From Clostridium frigidicarnis (GTDB taxonomy: Bacteria > Bacillota > Clostridia > Clostridiales > Clostridiaceae), in assembly GCF_900111985.1 (NCBI RefSeq), contig NZ_FOKI01000034.1, positions 1 to 33,565 on the forward strand: a stretch of 33,565 bases of DNA. Reading direction: 5' to 3'. Below the pieces are notes generated by a model that saw only the letters and a list, made by a program, of their open reading frames with translations, ran no database searches and was not told the origin of the DNA. Numbering within the stretch: position 1 is the stretch's first letter; each line of letters begins with the position of its first letter. This document shows, one piece after another, positions 1 to 7,089 of the stretch. The position numbers and the translations under genes are program-made.

Positions 1-1
1 A

Positions 2-241
2 GGTGTAAATAATATTATGTTTTTACCAATAGGATTTTTATTTTATGGACTTGGTGCTATTTTTATGATTAAATCGCTACAAAGAGAAAAAATTACAGTG
101 GTGTATCCACTTATGTGTGTAGGATATATAATTTCAATGTTTTATGGAGAAATCTTTTTAAATGAAGTCATAACTAAAAATAAGATTTTAGCAATGATTT
201 TAATAGGTACAGGAGTTTTTTTTAATTGCTATGATAAATAA
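2..241 (+). CDS. EmrE-like small membrane protein, 5' end outside window
   Basis: This is the C-terminal part of a small multidrug resistance/EamA-type membrane protein. The reading frame is open to the left edge (codons from base 2 read Gly-Val-Asn-Asn-Ile before the first Met at 17), so the gene almost certainly starts before the window. About 79 residues remain, with roughly three hydrophobic helices; the family normally has four helices in 105-115 residues, so the first helix is missing. The segment VVYPLMCVGYIISM followed by a conserved Glu and a final GTGVFF-type helix is typical of ArnE/ArnF and SMR proteins. Its stop overlaps the start of the next gene, which suggests a co-translated pair forming a heterodimer. 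Substrate is unknown; a lipid-linked sugar is an inference from the glycosyltransferases downstream. Confidence 0.6.
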   Translation, partial: GVNNIMFLPIGFLFYGLGAIFMIKSLQREKITVVYPLMCVGYIISMFYGEIFLNEVITKNKILAMILIGTGVFFNCYDK

Positions 242-554
242 TATAGAAATTGTTATGATAATAATTATGACTTGGTTAGGAGCTTTGGGCGGTCTATTTT
301 TTAAAAAATCATCAAGTGAAAAATCTAAAATAAATAAGTATTTATTTTGTGGAGGCGTTTTTTATTGTCTAGGAGCGCTATTAAATATAATACTTTTAAA
401 GTATGTTCCATTAACAATAATCTTTCCATGTAATGCACTTACATACATATGGACTACGTTAATAGGAAGATTCATCTTTAAAGAAACTATAACAAAATAT
501 AATATATTAGGATTAATGCTAATAGTAATAGGGTTATATTATTTGGTTTTATAA
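231..554 (+). CDS. EmrE/ArnE-like four-helix membrane protein
   Basis: This 107-residue protein has four predicted transmembrane helices (about residues 4-24, 36-58, 60-82 and 90-106), the full SMR/EamA half-transporter size. The PLTIIFPCNALTYIW segment and a following acidic FKETIT motif match the third helix and loop of this family. It overlaps the preceding homologue by 11 bases, and the two probably act as a heterodimer in the cytoplasmic membrane, as ArnE and ArnF do. No good ribosome site sits at normal distance from the ATG at 231 (an AGGAG lies about 15 bases upstream), so coupling to the upstream gene is likely; the ATG at 255 is an alternative start. The transported molecule cannot be read from the sequence. 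Confidence 0.6.
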   Translation: MINNIEIVMIIIMTWLGALGGLFFKKSSSEKSKINKYLFCGGVFYCLGALLNIILLKYVPLTIIFPCNALTYIWTTLIGRFIFKETITKYNILGLMLIVIGLYYLVL

Positions 555-592
555 CTTTAAAAAATAAATTTAACGAAATGAATACAGTGTAA

Positions 593-637
593 AATTAAAG
601 GCTAAACCCACTAGATACAAGGGCTTAGCCTTTAATT
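593..637. terminator. Long hairpin after the EmrE-like pair
   Basis: Arms of 17 bases (593-609 and 621-637) pair with one A-C mismatch around an 11-base loop. No clear U-tract follows on the plus strand. It probably ends the upstream operon. The rest of the gap up to 893 holds only the possible regulator box at 742-756 and a −10-like TATAAT at 852-857 without a good −35. Confidence 0.6.
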
Positions 638-741
638 GTGCACCCAGCATGGGCACCTTCTAATAGGTTAGATAAATTTTTGATTTGCATGGAATTTAAT
701 ATATTAATAGGAAAAATATTCGAAAATCTTCATAAATTTTA

Positions 742-756
742 TTAAGAAATCTTAAG
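742..756 (+). promoter_or_regulatory. Candidate response-regulator box (TTAAG-N5-TTAAG)
   Basis: Two identical TTAAG half-sites start 10 bases apart at 742 and 752, about 140 bases before the response regulator. Tandem half-sites one helical turn apart are the usual target of OmpR-family regulators (PmrA and CiaR use related TTAAG-type half-sites at 11-base spacing). Autoregulation is an inference. Confidence 0.35.
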
Positions 757-893
757 AATTTAGTTCTAATATTAATATAAAGGATGGCTCAAGAGAGTGG
801 AAAAAGCATTTGATCATGTAGGAAGTATGGAATTTGAAATATAGGTTAGTGTATAATTAAACCATAAATAGAATAAAAAAGGTAGGGGATTTT

Positions 894-1595
894 GTGAATA
901 ACAAATATAAAATACTTGTAGTAGATGATGAAAAAGATATAAGAGAAGTTATTGAAATATACTTAATTAATGAAGGCTACAATGTTATTTTAGCTGAAGA
1001 CGGAGAAAAGGCAATGGAGATTTTGAAAAAAGAAAAAATAGACTTAATTGTATTAGATATAATGATGCCTAAAATTAATGGGATTAGGCTTTGTAAATTA
1101 TTAAGGGAAAAATCAATGAAAATTCCCGTAATAATGTTATCGGCTAAGGTAGAAGGGTATGATAAGATTCTTGGACTTAATGTAGGGGCAGATGATTATG
1201 TATCTAAACCTTTTAACCCATTAGAGTTAATAGCTAGAATAAAATCACAGTTAAGAAGATTTGAATATTTTAAAGAAGATACTAATGAAAATAAGGATGA
1301 AATAATAATAGAAGGGTTACGTATAAACATAAATACTAGAGAAGTTTTTGTAGAGGATAAATTTATAAGGCTAACACCAAAAGAATTTAACATATTAGCT
1401 TATCTTGCAGCTAATAGAGGAACTGTTTTAACCTCAGAACAAATTTATGATAAGGTTTGGAAGGAAGAATTTTACAATGATGATAATACAGTAGCAGTTC
1501 ACATAAGAAATATAAGGGGAAAAATAGAAATTAATCCCAAAGAACCTAGATATATAAAATTAGTATGGGGAGTTGGGTATAAAATTGAAAAGTAA
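894..1595 (+). CDS. OmpR-family response regulator
   Basis: The 233-residue protein has an N-terminal receiver domain (residues 5-118) and a C-terminal winged-helix DNA-binding domain (about 134-232). Receiver residues are intact: acidic Asp11 and Asp12, phospho-acceptor Asp55 in LIVLDIMMP, Ser83 and Lys105 in VSKPF. The effector domain shows LTPKEFNILAYLA and the final VWGVGYKIEK, both standard for the OmpR/PhoB class. Start is GTG at 894, preceded by GGTAGGGGA. The sensor kinase gene overlaps its 3' end, so the two form one unit. The closest style is VanR-like regulators of Firmicutes, but the window does not show a target beyond the neighbouring envelope genes, and that link is only positional. 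Confidence 0.93.
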   Translation: MNNKYKILVVDDEKDIREVIEIYLINEGYNVILAEDGEKAMEILKKEKIDLIVLDIMMPKINGIRLCKLLREKSMKIPVIMLSAKVEGYDKILGLNVGADDYVSKPFNPLELIARIKSQLRRFEYFKEDTNENKDEIIIEGLRININTREVFVEDKFIRLTPKEFNILAYLAANRGTVLTSEQIYDKVWKEEFYNDDNTVAVHIRNIRGKIEINPKEPRYIKLVWGVGYKIEK

Positions 1596-2988
1596 GTTCA
1601 AATTTAAAAAAAAATTTGTAAGTTTAAGAATAAAGTTGATATTTTTGACAATAATTCTATCAGCAGTTACACTATTAAGTGTTGCAATATCTATAGGTGT
1701 TTTACAGAAATATGATAATTCAACACGAAAATTACTAACTGATTTTAATGATATGTATGTTGATGTAAGTAGGAATATAATTAGAGATTATGGAAATGGT
1801 AGTCAGCAATATTTCGATGAAATAGCAAAGTATTATAATGTTAAAGCTTTTATAAAAGATTCCAATGAGAATGTAATAATGAGTACAGATAATGAAATTT
1901 CACATAAATATAATGAAAGAGTTATTAGAGCGTTTTATGATTCCAGACCTCAACAAGAAAAAGATTTTCTTCAACAATATAATATATATATTGATAACAA
2001 TCCAATGAAGCTAGTAATCGTTAAAGATGGAGATAATATAAGAGAATATGGAACAGGCCTTAAAATAGTTTGTTCAATTATAATCGCAGGACTAATAGTG
2101 AACTTGTTTATAGTTTATATATTTATAAATAAAAAAGTAAAGTATATTTTAAAAATAGTAAAATCAATTGGAAAAATTAAGAAGGGTAATTTAGAAGAAA
2201 AAATTCAAGAAAAGAATAATGATGAACTTACTCTTATAGCAAAAGAGATAAATGAAATGGGAGAAAATTTAAATCAAGAGATAATAGAGAATAATAGAAG
2301 TGAAAAATATAAAAAAGATTTGATAGCTAATATATCCCATGATTTAAGGACACCTCTTACAGCACTCATAGCTTATTTGCAGTTAATACCAAATGCCTCA
2401 GAAGAAAATAAGGAAAAGTATACAAAAATATCTTTAGATAAGGCACATAAGTTAAATAGTTTGATACAAGAACTATTCAACTATTCAAAATTAGAAAATG
2501 GTGGAGTTAAACTTGATTTTGAAGAAATAAACTTAATGGAAATAATAGATCAGTCAGTAGCAGAGGTTTATTTAGAAGGAAAAGATAAGGAAATAGATAT
2601 ATCAAATAAATTAACTGAAAAAGTAAAAGTAATTGCTGATCCATTACAGTTAAGCAGAGTATTTCAAAATGTACTTACTAATGCTATTAAGTATGGCAGA
2701 GAAAATACAAAAATATTAATAAAGGGTGAGAAGTATAAAGAGAATATAATAATATCTATAGAAAATTCTATAGAAAGTTGTTGTGAAATTCATGATATTA
2801 ATATGTTGTTTTACAGATTTTATAAAGGTGACAAATCAAGAGGAAATGGCGATAGCTCAGGTCTAGGATTAGCGATAAGTAGGTCTATAATGGAACTTCA
2901 TCATGGAAAAATAACAGGGGATATTAAGGAAGATAAATTCATAATAAATATAGAAATACCAGTTATAAATAATAAACATAACTCCTAA
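1573..2988 (+). CDS. Sensor histidine kinase paired with the upstream regulator
   Basis: A membrane sensor kinase of about 470 residues. Transmembrane helices lie near residues 20-42 and 162-186, enclosing an extracellular sensor of about 115 residues; a HAMP linker follows (about 187-240). The dimerisation box ISHDLRTPLTAL carries His256, and the ATPase domain has an N-box with Asn366 and Asn370, an F-box-like LFYRFYKGDKSR and G2 box SSGLGLAIS. The G1 box is unusual: ISIENSIESCCEI replaces the usual DxGxG, as in the VanS-like subgroup where this box is eroded. The annotated TTG at 1573 has a GGGGAG directly against it, so the in-frame TTG at 1585, 12 bases after GGGGAG, is a better start. 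The gene overlaps the regulator, indicating coupled translation. Confidence 0.9.
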   Translation: MGIKLKSKFKFKKKFVSLRIKLIFLTIILSAVTLLSVAISIGVLQKYDNSTRKLLTDFNDMYVDVSRNIIRDYGNGSQQYFDEIAKYYNVKAFIKDSNENVIMSTDNEISHKYNERVIRAFYDSRPQQEKDFLQQYNIYIDNNPMKLVIVKDGDNIREYGTGLKIVCSIIIAGLIVNLFIVYIFINKKVKYILKIVKSIGKIKKGNLEEKIQEKNNDELTLIAKEINEMGENLNQEIIENNRSEKYKKDLIANISHDLRTPLTALIAYLQLIPNASEENKEKYTKISLDKAHKLNSLIQELFNYSKLENGGVKLDFEEINLMEIIDQSVAEVYLEGKDKEIDISNKLTEKVKVIADPLQLSRVFQNVLTNAIKYGRENTKILIKGEKYKENIIISIENSIESCCEIHDINMLFYRFYKGDKSRGNGDSSGLGLAISRSIMELHHGKITGDIKEDKFIINIEIPVINNKHNS

Positions 2989-3226
2989 TACAGCTAAGTT
3001 GTAGATATAAACCATTTAACAATTAAAATATGTAATTTGGTATTTGCTAAAAATTTAACATAAATACCCCTAATTATATAACAGTTATTGAACCTTGTCA
3101 CTTAAGAGAGCTATGTTTAAAGATAAGCTGTTCTAAACTTTAGATGGAGAAATGTTATATTTTTTTTAAGAACACTACATGTAAAGCTAAGAATCATTTA
3201 ATAATAAGTTTGAAAATTTATGAAGA
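2989..3226. other. Gap before the glycosyltransferase operon
   Basis: No strong terminator is visible after the kinase. A possible extended −10 (TG-T-TATATT, TATATT at 3156-3161) lies about 80 bases before the glycosyltransferase start, with only a weak −35. A CTTAAG at 3101 does not repeat at 10- or 11-base spacing, so the candidate box seen upstream of the regulator is not clearly repeated here. Confidence 0.3.
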
Positions 3227-3228
3227 AT

Positions 3229-3236
3229 GGAGGAGG
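3229..3236 (+). promoter_or_regulatory. Ribosome binding site that fixes the GT2 start
   Basis: The near-perfect GGAGGAGG lies downstream of the ATG at 3227 and five bases upstream of an in-frame TTG at 3242, so translation must begin at the TTG. Confidence 0.8.
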
Positions 3237-3241
3237 AAAAT

Positions 3242-3940
3242 TTGAAAACTTTAATTATAATACCAGCGTACAATGAAGGTGAGGCTATTTATGATGTAGT
3301 AAATTCCATAAAACAAGAAAACATTCAAGACACAACAATTCTTGTTATAAATGACGGATCACAAGATAATACATCCTGTGAAGCAAGGAGTGGAGGAGCA
3401 AGGGTTATTGATTTACCTATTAATTTAGGCATTGGAGGCGCTGTACAAACTGGATATTTATATGCTTATTATAATAATTATGATATTGCAATTCAGTTTG
3501 ATGGTGATGGTCAACATAAGGCCAAATATTTAAAAACTATTATAGAAGAAATGGAAAAATCTAAATCAGATATGATAATAGGATCTAGGTTTATTGAAAA
3601 AAGCAACTATAATCCAAGTTTTTTTAGGAATGCTGGAATAAAATTCTTTTCAAAGCTTATATCAAGTATTTGCAGACAAAACATATATGATACAACATCA
3701 GGGTACAGAGCAATAAATAAAAAGGTCATAAAAGCTTTTATAGACTATTATCCTAAAGATTATCCAGAGGTGGAAACCATAGCTTATATAGTTAAGGAAG
3801 GCTGCAAAGTAAGAGAGATACCAGTGGAGATGAACTATAGAGAAAAGGGTAAATCATCAATAACTCCAATAAAGTCAATATATTATATGATTAAGGTAAC
3901 TTTAGCAACTATTATTTTACCTAAAACATCATGTAACTAA
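3242..3940 (+). CDS. GT2 glycosyltransferase, DPM1-like polyprenyl-phosphate sugar synthase
   Basis: The family moves a sugar from a nucleotide donor to a polyprenyl phosphate on the cytoplasmic face of the membrane. From the TTG start the protein has 232 residues. It shows PAYNE (8-12), the nucleotide-binding VINDGSQDN, the GIGGAVQTG helix, and the metal-binding acidic motif around Asp87-Gly-Asp89 (QFDGDGQH). IIGSRF and TTSGYRAINKK are also typical of the DPM1-like group. There is no strong C-terminal membrane helix, unlike ArnC or GtrB, so membrane anchoring probably comes from the next gene, a DUF2304 protein. An in-frame ATG at 3227 would add five residues but has no ribosome site. The sugar is not identifiable. 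Confidence 0.85.
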   Translation: MKTLIIIPAYNEGEAIYDVVNSIKQENIQDTTILVINDGSQDNTSCEARSGGARVIDLPINLGIGGAVQTGYLYAYYNNYDIAIQFDGDGQHKAKYLKTIIEEMEKSKSDMIIGSRFIEKSNYNPSFFRNAGIKFFSKLISSICRQNIYDTTSGYRAINKKVIKAFIDYYPKDYPEVETIAYIVKEGCKVREIPVEMNYREKGKSSITPIKSIYYMIKVTLATIILPKTSCN

Positions 3941-3970
3941 AAAGATTATATTGTATAAAGAGGTGAGAAT

Positions 3971-4306
3971 ATGTATATATATTGTTTTATTATAGCTATG
4001 GCTTTTATTATAGCTACAATAATATTTATAAAAAAGAGAGCATTAGATATAAAATACAGCTTCATGTGGTTTGTGGTTGGCGTAACCATGGCTATATTAT
4101 CTTTAAATAGTTCAATAATAGAGAGTTTAGCAGTGATATTTAATATAAAATATGCACCATCACTACTTTTTTTAATAGGAATAATATTTTGTTTTGCACT
4201 TATATTTAATTTAATAATAATAATTTCATCATTGAAGGCCAAAATTGTAAGGCTAACTCAAGAAGTTGGAATATTAAAAAGTAACTCAAGAGGAGATGAA
4301 GAATAA
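3971..4306 (+). CDS. DUF2304 family membrane protein
   Basis: A 111-residue protein with three hydrophobic helices (about 2-20, 33-53 and 63-86) and a charged, probably coiled-coil tail (LKAKIVRLTQEVGILKSN). Size, helix pattern and the YSFMWFVVG segment fit DUF2304, a family usually encoded directly after a DPM1-like GT2 enzyme, as here. The function is not established; a membrane partner or anchor for the soluble glycosyltransferase is a reasonable inference. AAAGAGGTGAG precedes the ATG. The stop codon is immediately followed by the TTG start of the next gene, so the genes are tightly coupled. Confidence 0.7.
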   Translation: MYIYCFIIAMAFIIATIIFIKKRALDIKYSFMWFVVGVTMAILSLNSSIIESLAVIFNIKYAPSLLFLIGIIFCFALIFNLIIIISSLKAKIVRLTQEVGILKSNSRGDEE

Positions 4307-4654
4307 TTGGTTTATATTCTTTTAACTATAAATATTATATTACTTGTTTTAGGACAAACGCTGTGGAAAATAGGTGTTAAAAAAGTTTCTATGGAATTAA
4401 GTATTAAGGGATTAATTGAAATAATGAAAAATCCATATATTTTAGGGGGATTATTTATTTATGGGTTTGCAACTATAATATGGCTTTATATATTGTCTAA
4501 AGAAGAATTATCAATGGTTTACCCAATTCAAAGTCTTTGTTATGTTTTAACTTTATTAATTGCAATTATATTATTTAAGGAGTCTATACCTTTAACTAGG
4601 TGGGTAGGCGTTGGATTCATAGTACTAGGAGCATTCTTTGTTTCTATAAAATAG
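4307..4654 (+). CDS. EmrE/EamA-like four-helix protein, candidate lipid-sugar flippase
   Basis: This 115-residue protein has four helices (about 2-20, 42-62, 69-89 and 96-114). The segment SMVYPIQSLCYVLTLLIAI followed by LFKESIPLTRW matches the EamA/SMR core. Start is TTG at 4307, directly after the DUF2304 stop, with AGAGGAG about 11 bases upstream. It sits between a polyprenyl-phosphate sugar synthase and a GT-C glycosyltransferase, the same order of activities as ArnC, ArnE/F and ArnT, so moving the charged lipid across the membrane is the likely role. This protein is a single gene, while the homologues at the left edge are a pair. Function is inferred from context. Confidence 0.7.
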   Translation: MVYILLTINIILLVLGQTLWKIGVKKVSMELSIKGLIEIMKNPYILGGLFIYGFATIIWLYILSKEELSMVYPIQSLCYVLTLLIAIILFKESIPLTRWVGVGFIVLGAFFVSIK

Positions 4655-4665
4655 GAGTGATATAA

Positions 4666-5913
4666 ATGTTTTCTCTAAGAAATGAGAATGGAAAAACAAA
4701 AAAAATTATACTTATAGGTATAACTGTATTTTTTATATTAGGAATTTATAGTGTTATTGCACATGGAAATGAACATTTTTTAGGGTCTTTTGAAAAGTGG
4801 GATAATGATGATGTTAAATATGTAAGAAGTGCTTGGACATTAATGGATACGGGAAAACTTACATATCATGATGTTAATGAAGAAACCGTATTTATTATGC
4901 CAGGCATTTCATACACATTAGCTGGAATAATGACCATATTTGGAAAAACAACAGGATTAGTAGCTTTTAGAGTATTTCAAGTTATACTTGAAGTTTTAAG
5001 TTTAATGTTAGTATTTTTTATAGCTAGGAAATTATTTAATTCTAAAGTTGGAATAATAGCATTTATATTAGAGGCTATTTATATACCAAATCTTTGGGTT
5101 ACACATGTGATACTCACAGAATGTATATTCAAATTTTTAGTATTAGCTTTAGTATATTTTACAATTTATGCAATAGAGGAAAAAAAAATTATATATTATG
5201 TAATTGGAGGAATGCTCTTAGGAATAACTTGTTTGTTTAGGCCAACCATAGGGGCATATCCTATAGTAGTTCTTGTTTTATGGTTATATAAGAAATATGA
5301 ATTTAAAGATATTATAAAGTGGACAATTGTTGTAACTAGTGTGTTTGCATTAGTTATGAGTCCATGGTGGATAAGGAATTATAACACATTTAATAGGTTT
5401 ATACCATGTACATTATCATCAGGTAATCCTATGATACAAGGATCTTATATTAATTATGATGCAAATATTGATTTTTATCCTACTGAAGGATCTGATGATA
5501 GAATAGAGCAAGAAAAATTATATATGGATAATGTGAAATATAGATTTAAAAATTATATGTTAAGAAGTCCAGTTAAATATGGATTATGGTATTTTGTTGA
5601 AAAACCTGTTATTTTATGGGGGGGGCCATTTTATTGGAGAAAAGTATATTCAATACATTATTTAATTGCATTTATTCAACATTTAGCGTATTTAATATTG
5701 GGTTTGTATGGAATGTATTTCATATTTAAAAGAAGAAAAATGGAAAAAGGAAATCCTATAGTATATCTATTATTTTCTTTATGTTTATATTATACAATAA
5801 TTCATATTCCTTATGTTACATTTGATAGGTATGGGTATCCTATGATTTGGATATTTACAATTTCGGCAAGTGTAGTATTGGAGAAATATTTTGAAAACAG
5901 AAAAATACAATAA
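4666..5913 (+). CDS. GT-C membrane glycosyltransferase (GT39/ArnT-like)
   Basis: The family takes a sugar from a polyprenyl-phosphate carrier and transfers it to an acceptor on the outer face of the membrane. The 415-residue protein has about ten hydrophobic helices. The first external loop holds the acidic group WDNDDVKYV (Asp48/Asp49 near Tyr52), the position of the catalytic Asp in GT-C enzymes, followed by MPGISYTLAG, a usual GT39 feature. GITCLFRPTIG and SPWWIRNYNTFNRF are further family-type segments. The 3' end has RFDGYP-like order (FDRYGYPMIW). An AGGAGTGAT overlapping the stop of the previous gene is the ribosome site. Last gene of the run; the acceptor could be teichoic acid, a wall polymer or protein, none of which is shown here. 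Confidence 0.75.
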   Translation: MFSLRNENGKTKKIILIGITVFFILGIYSVIAHGNEHFLGSFEKWDNDDVKYVRSAWTLMDTGKLTYHDVNEETVFIMPGISYTLAGIMTIFGKTTGLVAFRVFQVILEVLSLMLVFFIARKLFNSKVGIIAFILEAIYIPNLWVTHVILTECIFKFLVLALVYFTIYAIEEKKIIYYVIGGMLLGITCLFRPTIGAYPIVVLVLWLYKKYEFKDIIKWTIVVTSVFALVMSPWWIRNYNTFNRFIPCTLSSGNPMIQGSYINYDANIDFYPTEGSDDRIEQEKLYMDNVKYRFKNYMLRSPVKYGLWYFVEKPVILWGGPFYWRKVYSIHYLIAFIQHLAYLILGLYGMYFIFKRRKMEKGNPIVYLLFSLCLYYTIIHIPYVTFDRYGYPMIWIFTISASVVLEKYFENRKIQ

Positions 5914-6138
5914 AATTCATCTAAACATGAAAATAGAATGATAAGCGCCGTAAACAAGCAGATTTCACCTAGTATTCTAAAGTGAAAAAAGCATTACTTC
6001 CTAAATTTCAATAACTCATTAGTTTCAAACAATTGAAATTATTAACATAAGCAATACTTTTTTCACTAATAATACTTACGGTTTAGCTGATAGTTTACTA
6101 ACGTTTATCATTCTATTTTCATTAGATAATTCTTTATT
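5909..6138. repeat. Imperfect palindrome of about 230 bp between convergent genes
   Basis: An 18-base arm at 5927-5944 is the exact reverse complement of 6105-6122. Outside it, 5909-5924 pairs with 6123-6138 with few differences; inside it, 5981-5998 pairs with 6050-6067 and a perfect 9-bp stem (6004-6012 with 6032-6040) closes the centre. The remaining stretch pairs imperfectly. The left arm begins within the stop region of the glycosyltransferase. It may be a MITE-like element or a large bidirectional terminator. No coding frame is supported inside it. Confidence 0.75.
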
Positions 6139-6165
6139 ATTGTCAGATATAATTTGAATATAAAT

Positions 6166-6720
6166 TTAAAGTCCTTTAGGAGCACCTTCTTTGTATTCTC
6201 CAACAAGTTCATATATTGTTTTTGATGTTGTATCTTCCATAGTATACCCAAGAAGAGAAACCACTTCTTTAAGTTCATCCTCATGAGCTGTTTCAATTTC
6301 TATATAAGGAAATGGACAAAATTCCTCATCATTTATATCAATTTCAACTAAGGTATTTTTATATTTATAACTTTCTCTATATTTTTTTATAGATTCTACT
6401 AATTTAAGACCTAAGGAATTAAATATATTCTCTCCTTGAATTCCATCTTCTATTATTGTTTCATTTTCTTCCATAATCTTATATTTTTCTTGGCTAAGCA
6501 TTTTTTTAGTTGTCATATAATAACGAGTTTCATTCTTCAGAAGATCTTCTACAATTCTTATTCTTGCATATCCCTTTTCATTAAGTAGTCGTCCATCATC
6601 AAAGTCAAATATTTTATTTATTTGGTTTTCTTTTTTTACATTTATGGCATTAATAGATGATAGACTATTTCTAATATTATCTACATTTATTTTTATAATT
6701 CTAGTTTCAATTTCTTTCAA
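6166..6720 (-). CDS. CYTH domain protein (CyaB/class IV adenylate cyclase-like)
   Basis: CYTH proteins bind triphosphate compounds in a tunnel of charged residues and include CyaB adenylate cyclases, thiamine triphosphatases and polyphosphatases. From the TTG at 6720 the protein has 184 residues. It starts with KEIETRI, a variant of the family's N-terminal ExExK signature with Arg for Lys, and keeps the basic strand RYYMTTKK, the VEIDI strand and the paired acidic YIEIET strand. AGAGGTG at 6727-6733 lies six bases upstream of the TTG; the longer frame from GTG at 6729 would overlap this site. Which triphosphate it acts on is unknown. It converges with the glycosyltransferase operon and has its own promoter. 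Confidence 0.8.
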   Translation of the reverse strand: MKEIETRIIKINVDNIRNSLSSINAINVKKENQINKIFDFDDGRLLNEKGYARIRIVEDLLKNETRYYMTTKKMLSQEKYKIMEENETIIEDGIQGENIFNSLGLKLVESIKKYRESYKYKNTLVEIDINDEEFCPFPYIEIETAHEDELKEVVSLLGYTMEDTTSKTIYELVGEYKEGAPKGL

Positions 6721-6754
6721 AAAAATCACCTCTTAAAAAGTCTTTAATAAGTAT

Positions 6755-6783
6755 ATTATGTATATATAATAAGAATAAATCAA
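6755..6783 (-). promoter_or_regulatory. Promoter of the CYTH gene
   Basis: Read on the minus strand, TTGATT (6783-6778) and CATAAT (6760-6755) are separated by 17 bases and lie about 35 bases before the gene's start. The −35 end touches the palindrome at 6782-6815. Confidence 0.55.
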
Positions 6784-6815
6784 CACATTAATAATTATAT
6801 AATTATCAATGCGTT
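6782..6815. promoter_or_regulatory. 34-bp near-palindrome, candidate operator
   Basis: Fifteen of 17 base pairs match between the two halves (6782-6798 and 6799-6815). It abuts the −35 box of the CYTH gene, so it could be an operator; high A/T content makes chance dyads more likely. Confidence 0.35.
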
Positions 6816-6999
6816 AATTTTATGAAGATTTATAAGTAAATAAATTATTTTGAAAATGAATATGAAGTAAGGTACCAGTGTATTTAGTCTAAAGTAGAAC
6901 TATGTAAAGAGGAATGTCTGGAATTTAAGGAAGCAGAAAAAGATCATTAACTTATTACTAATCTGTATTTCTCAATTAAACAAGTTACTTTCAAATTTC

Positions 7000-7051
7000 A
7001 CATCTTAATTTTTAATTAAGATGTAGTGTGGACACTTTGATATGTTATAAT
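7000..7051 (+). promoter_or_regulatory. Hairpin and extended −10 promoter before the nucleoid protein gene
   Basis: A perfect 11-bp stem with a TTT loop lies at 7000-7024. It is followed by an extended −10, TG-T-TATAAT, with TATAAT at 7046-7051, 39 bases before the start codon. No good −35 is seen. The rest of 6816-6999 shows no gene. Confidence 0.5.
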
Positions 7052-7089
7052 ATATTAGTTATTAAGCATAGAATAGGGGTGGATAAAAC

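Noticed and set aside
894-2988. VanRS vancomycin-resistance system
   Set aside because: The pair is VanRS-like in style only; no vanH, vanX or resistance ligase is present, and ddl is a distant housekeeping gene.
3186-3202. A 17-base exact match with 32162-32178
   Set aside because: In DNA this A/T-rich, a match of this length within 33 kb is expected about once by chance; surroundings do not align.
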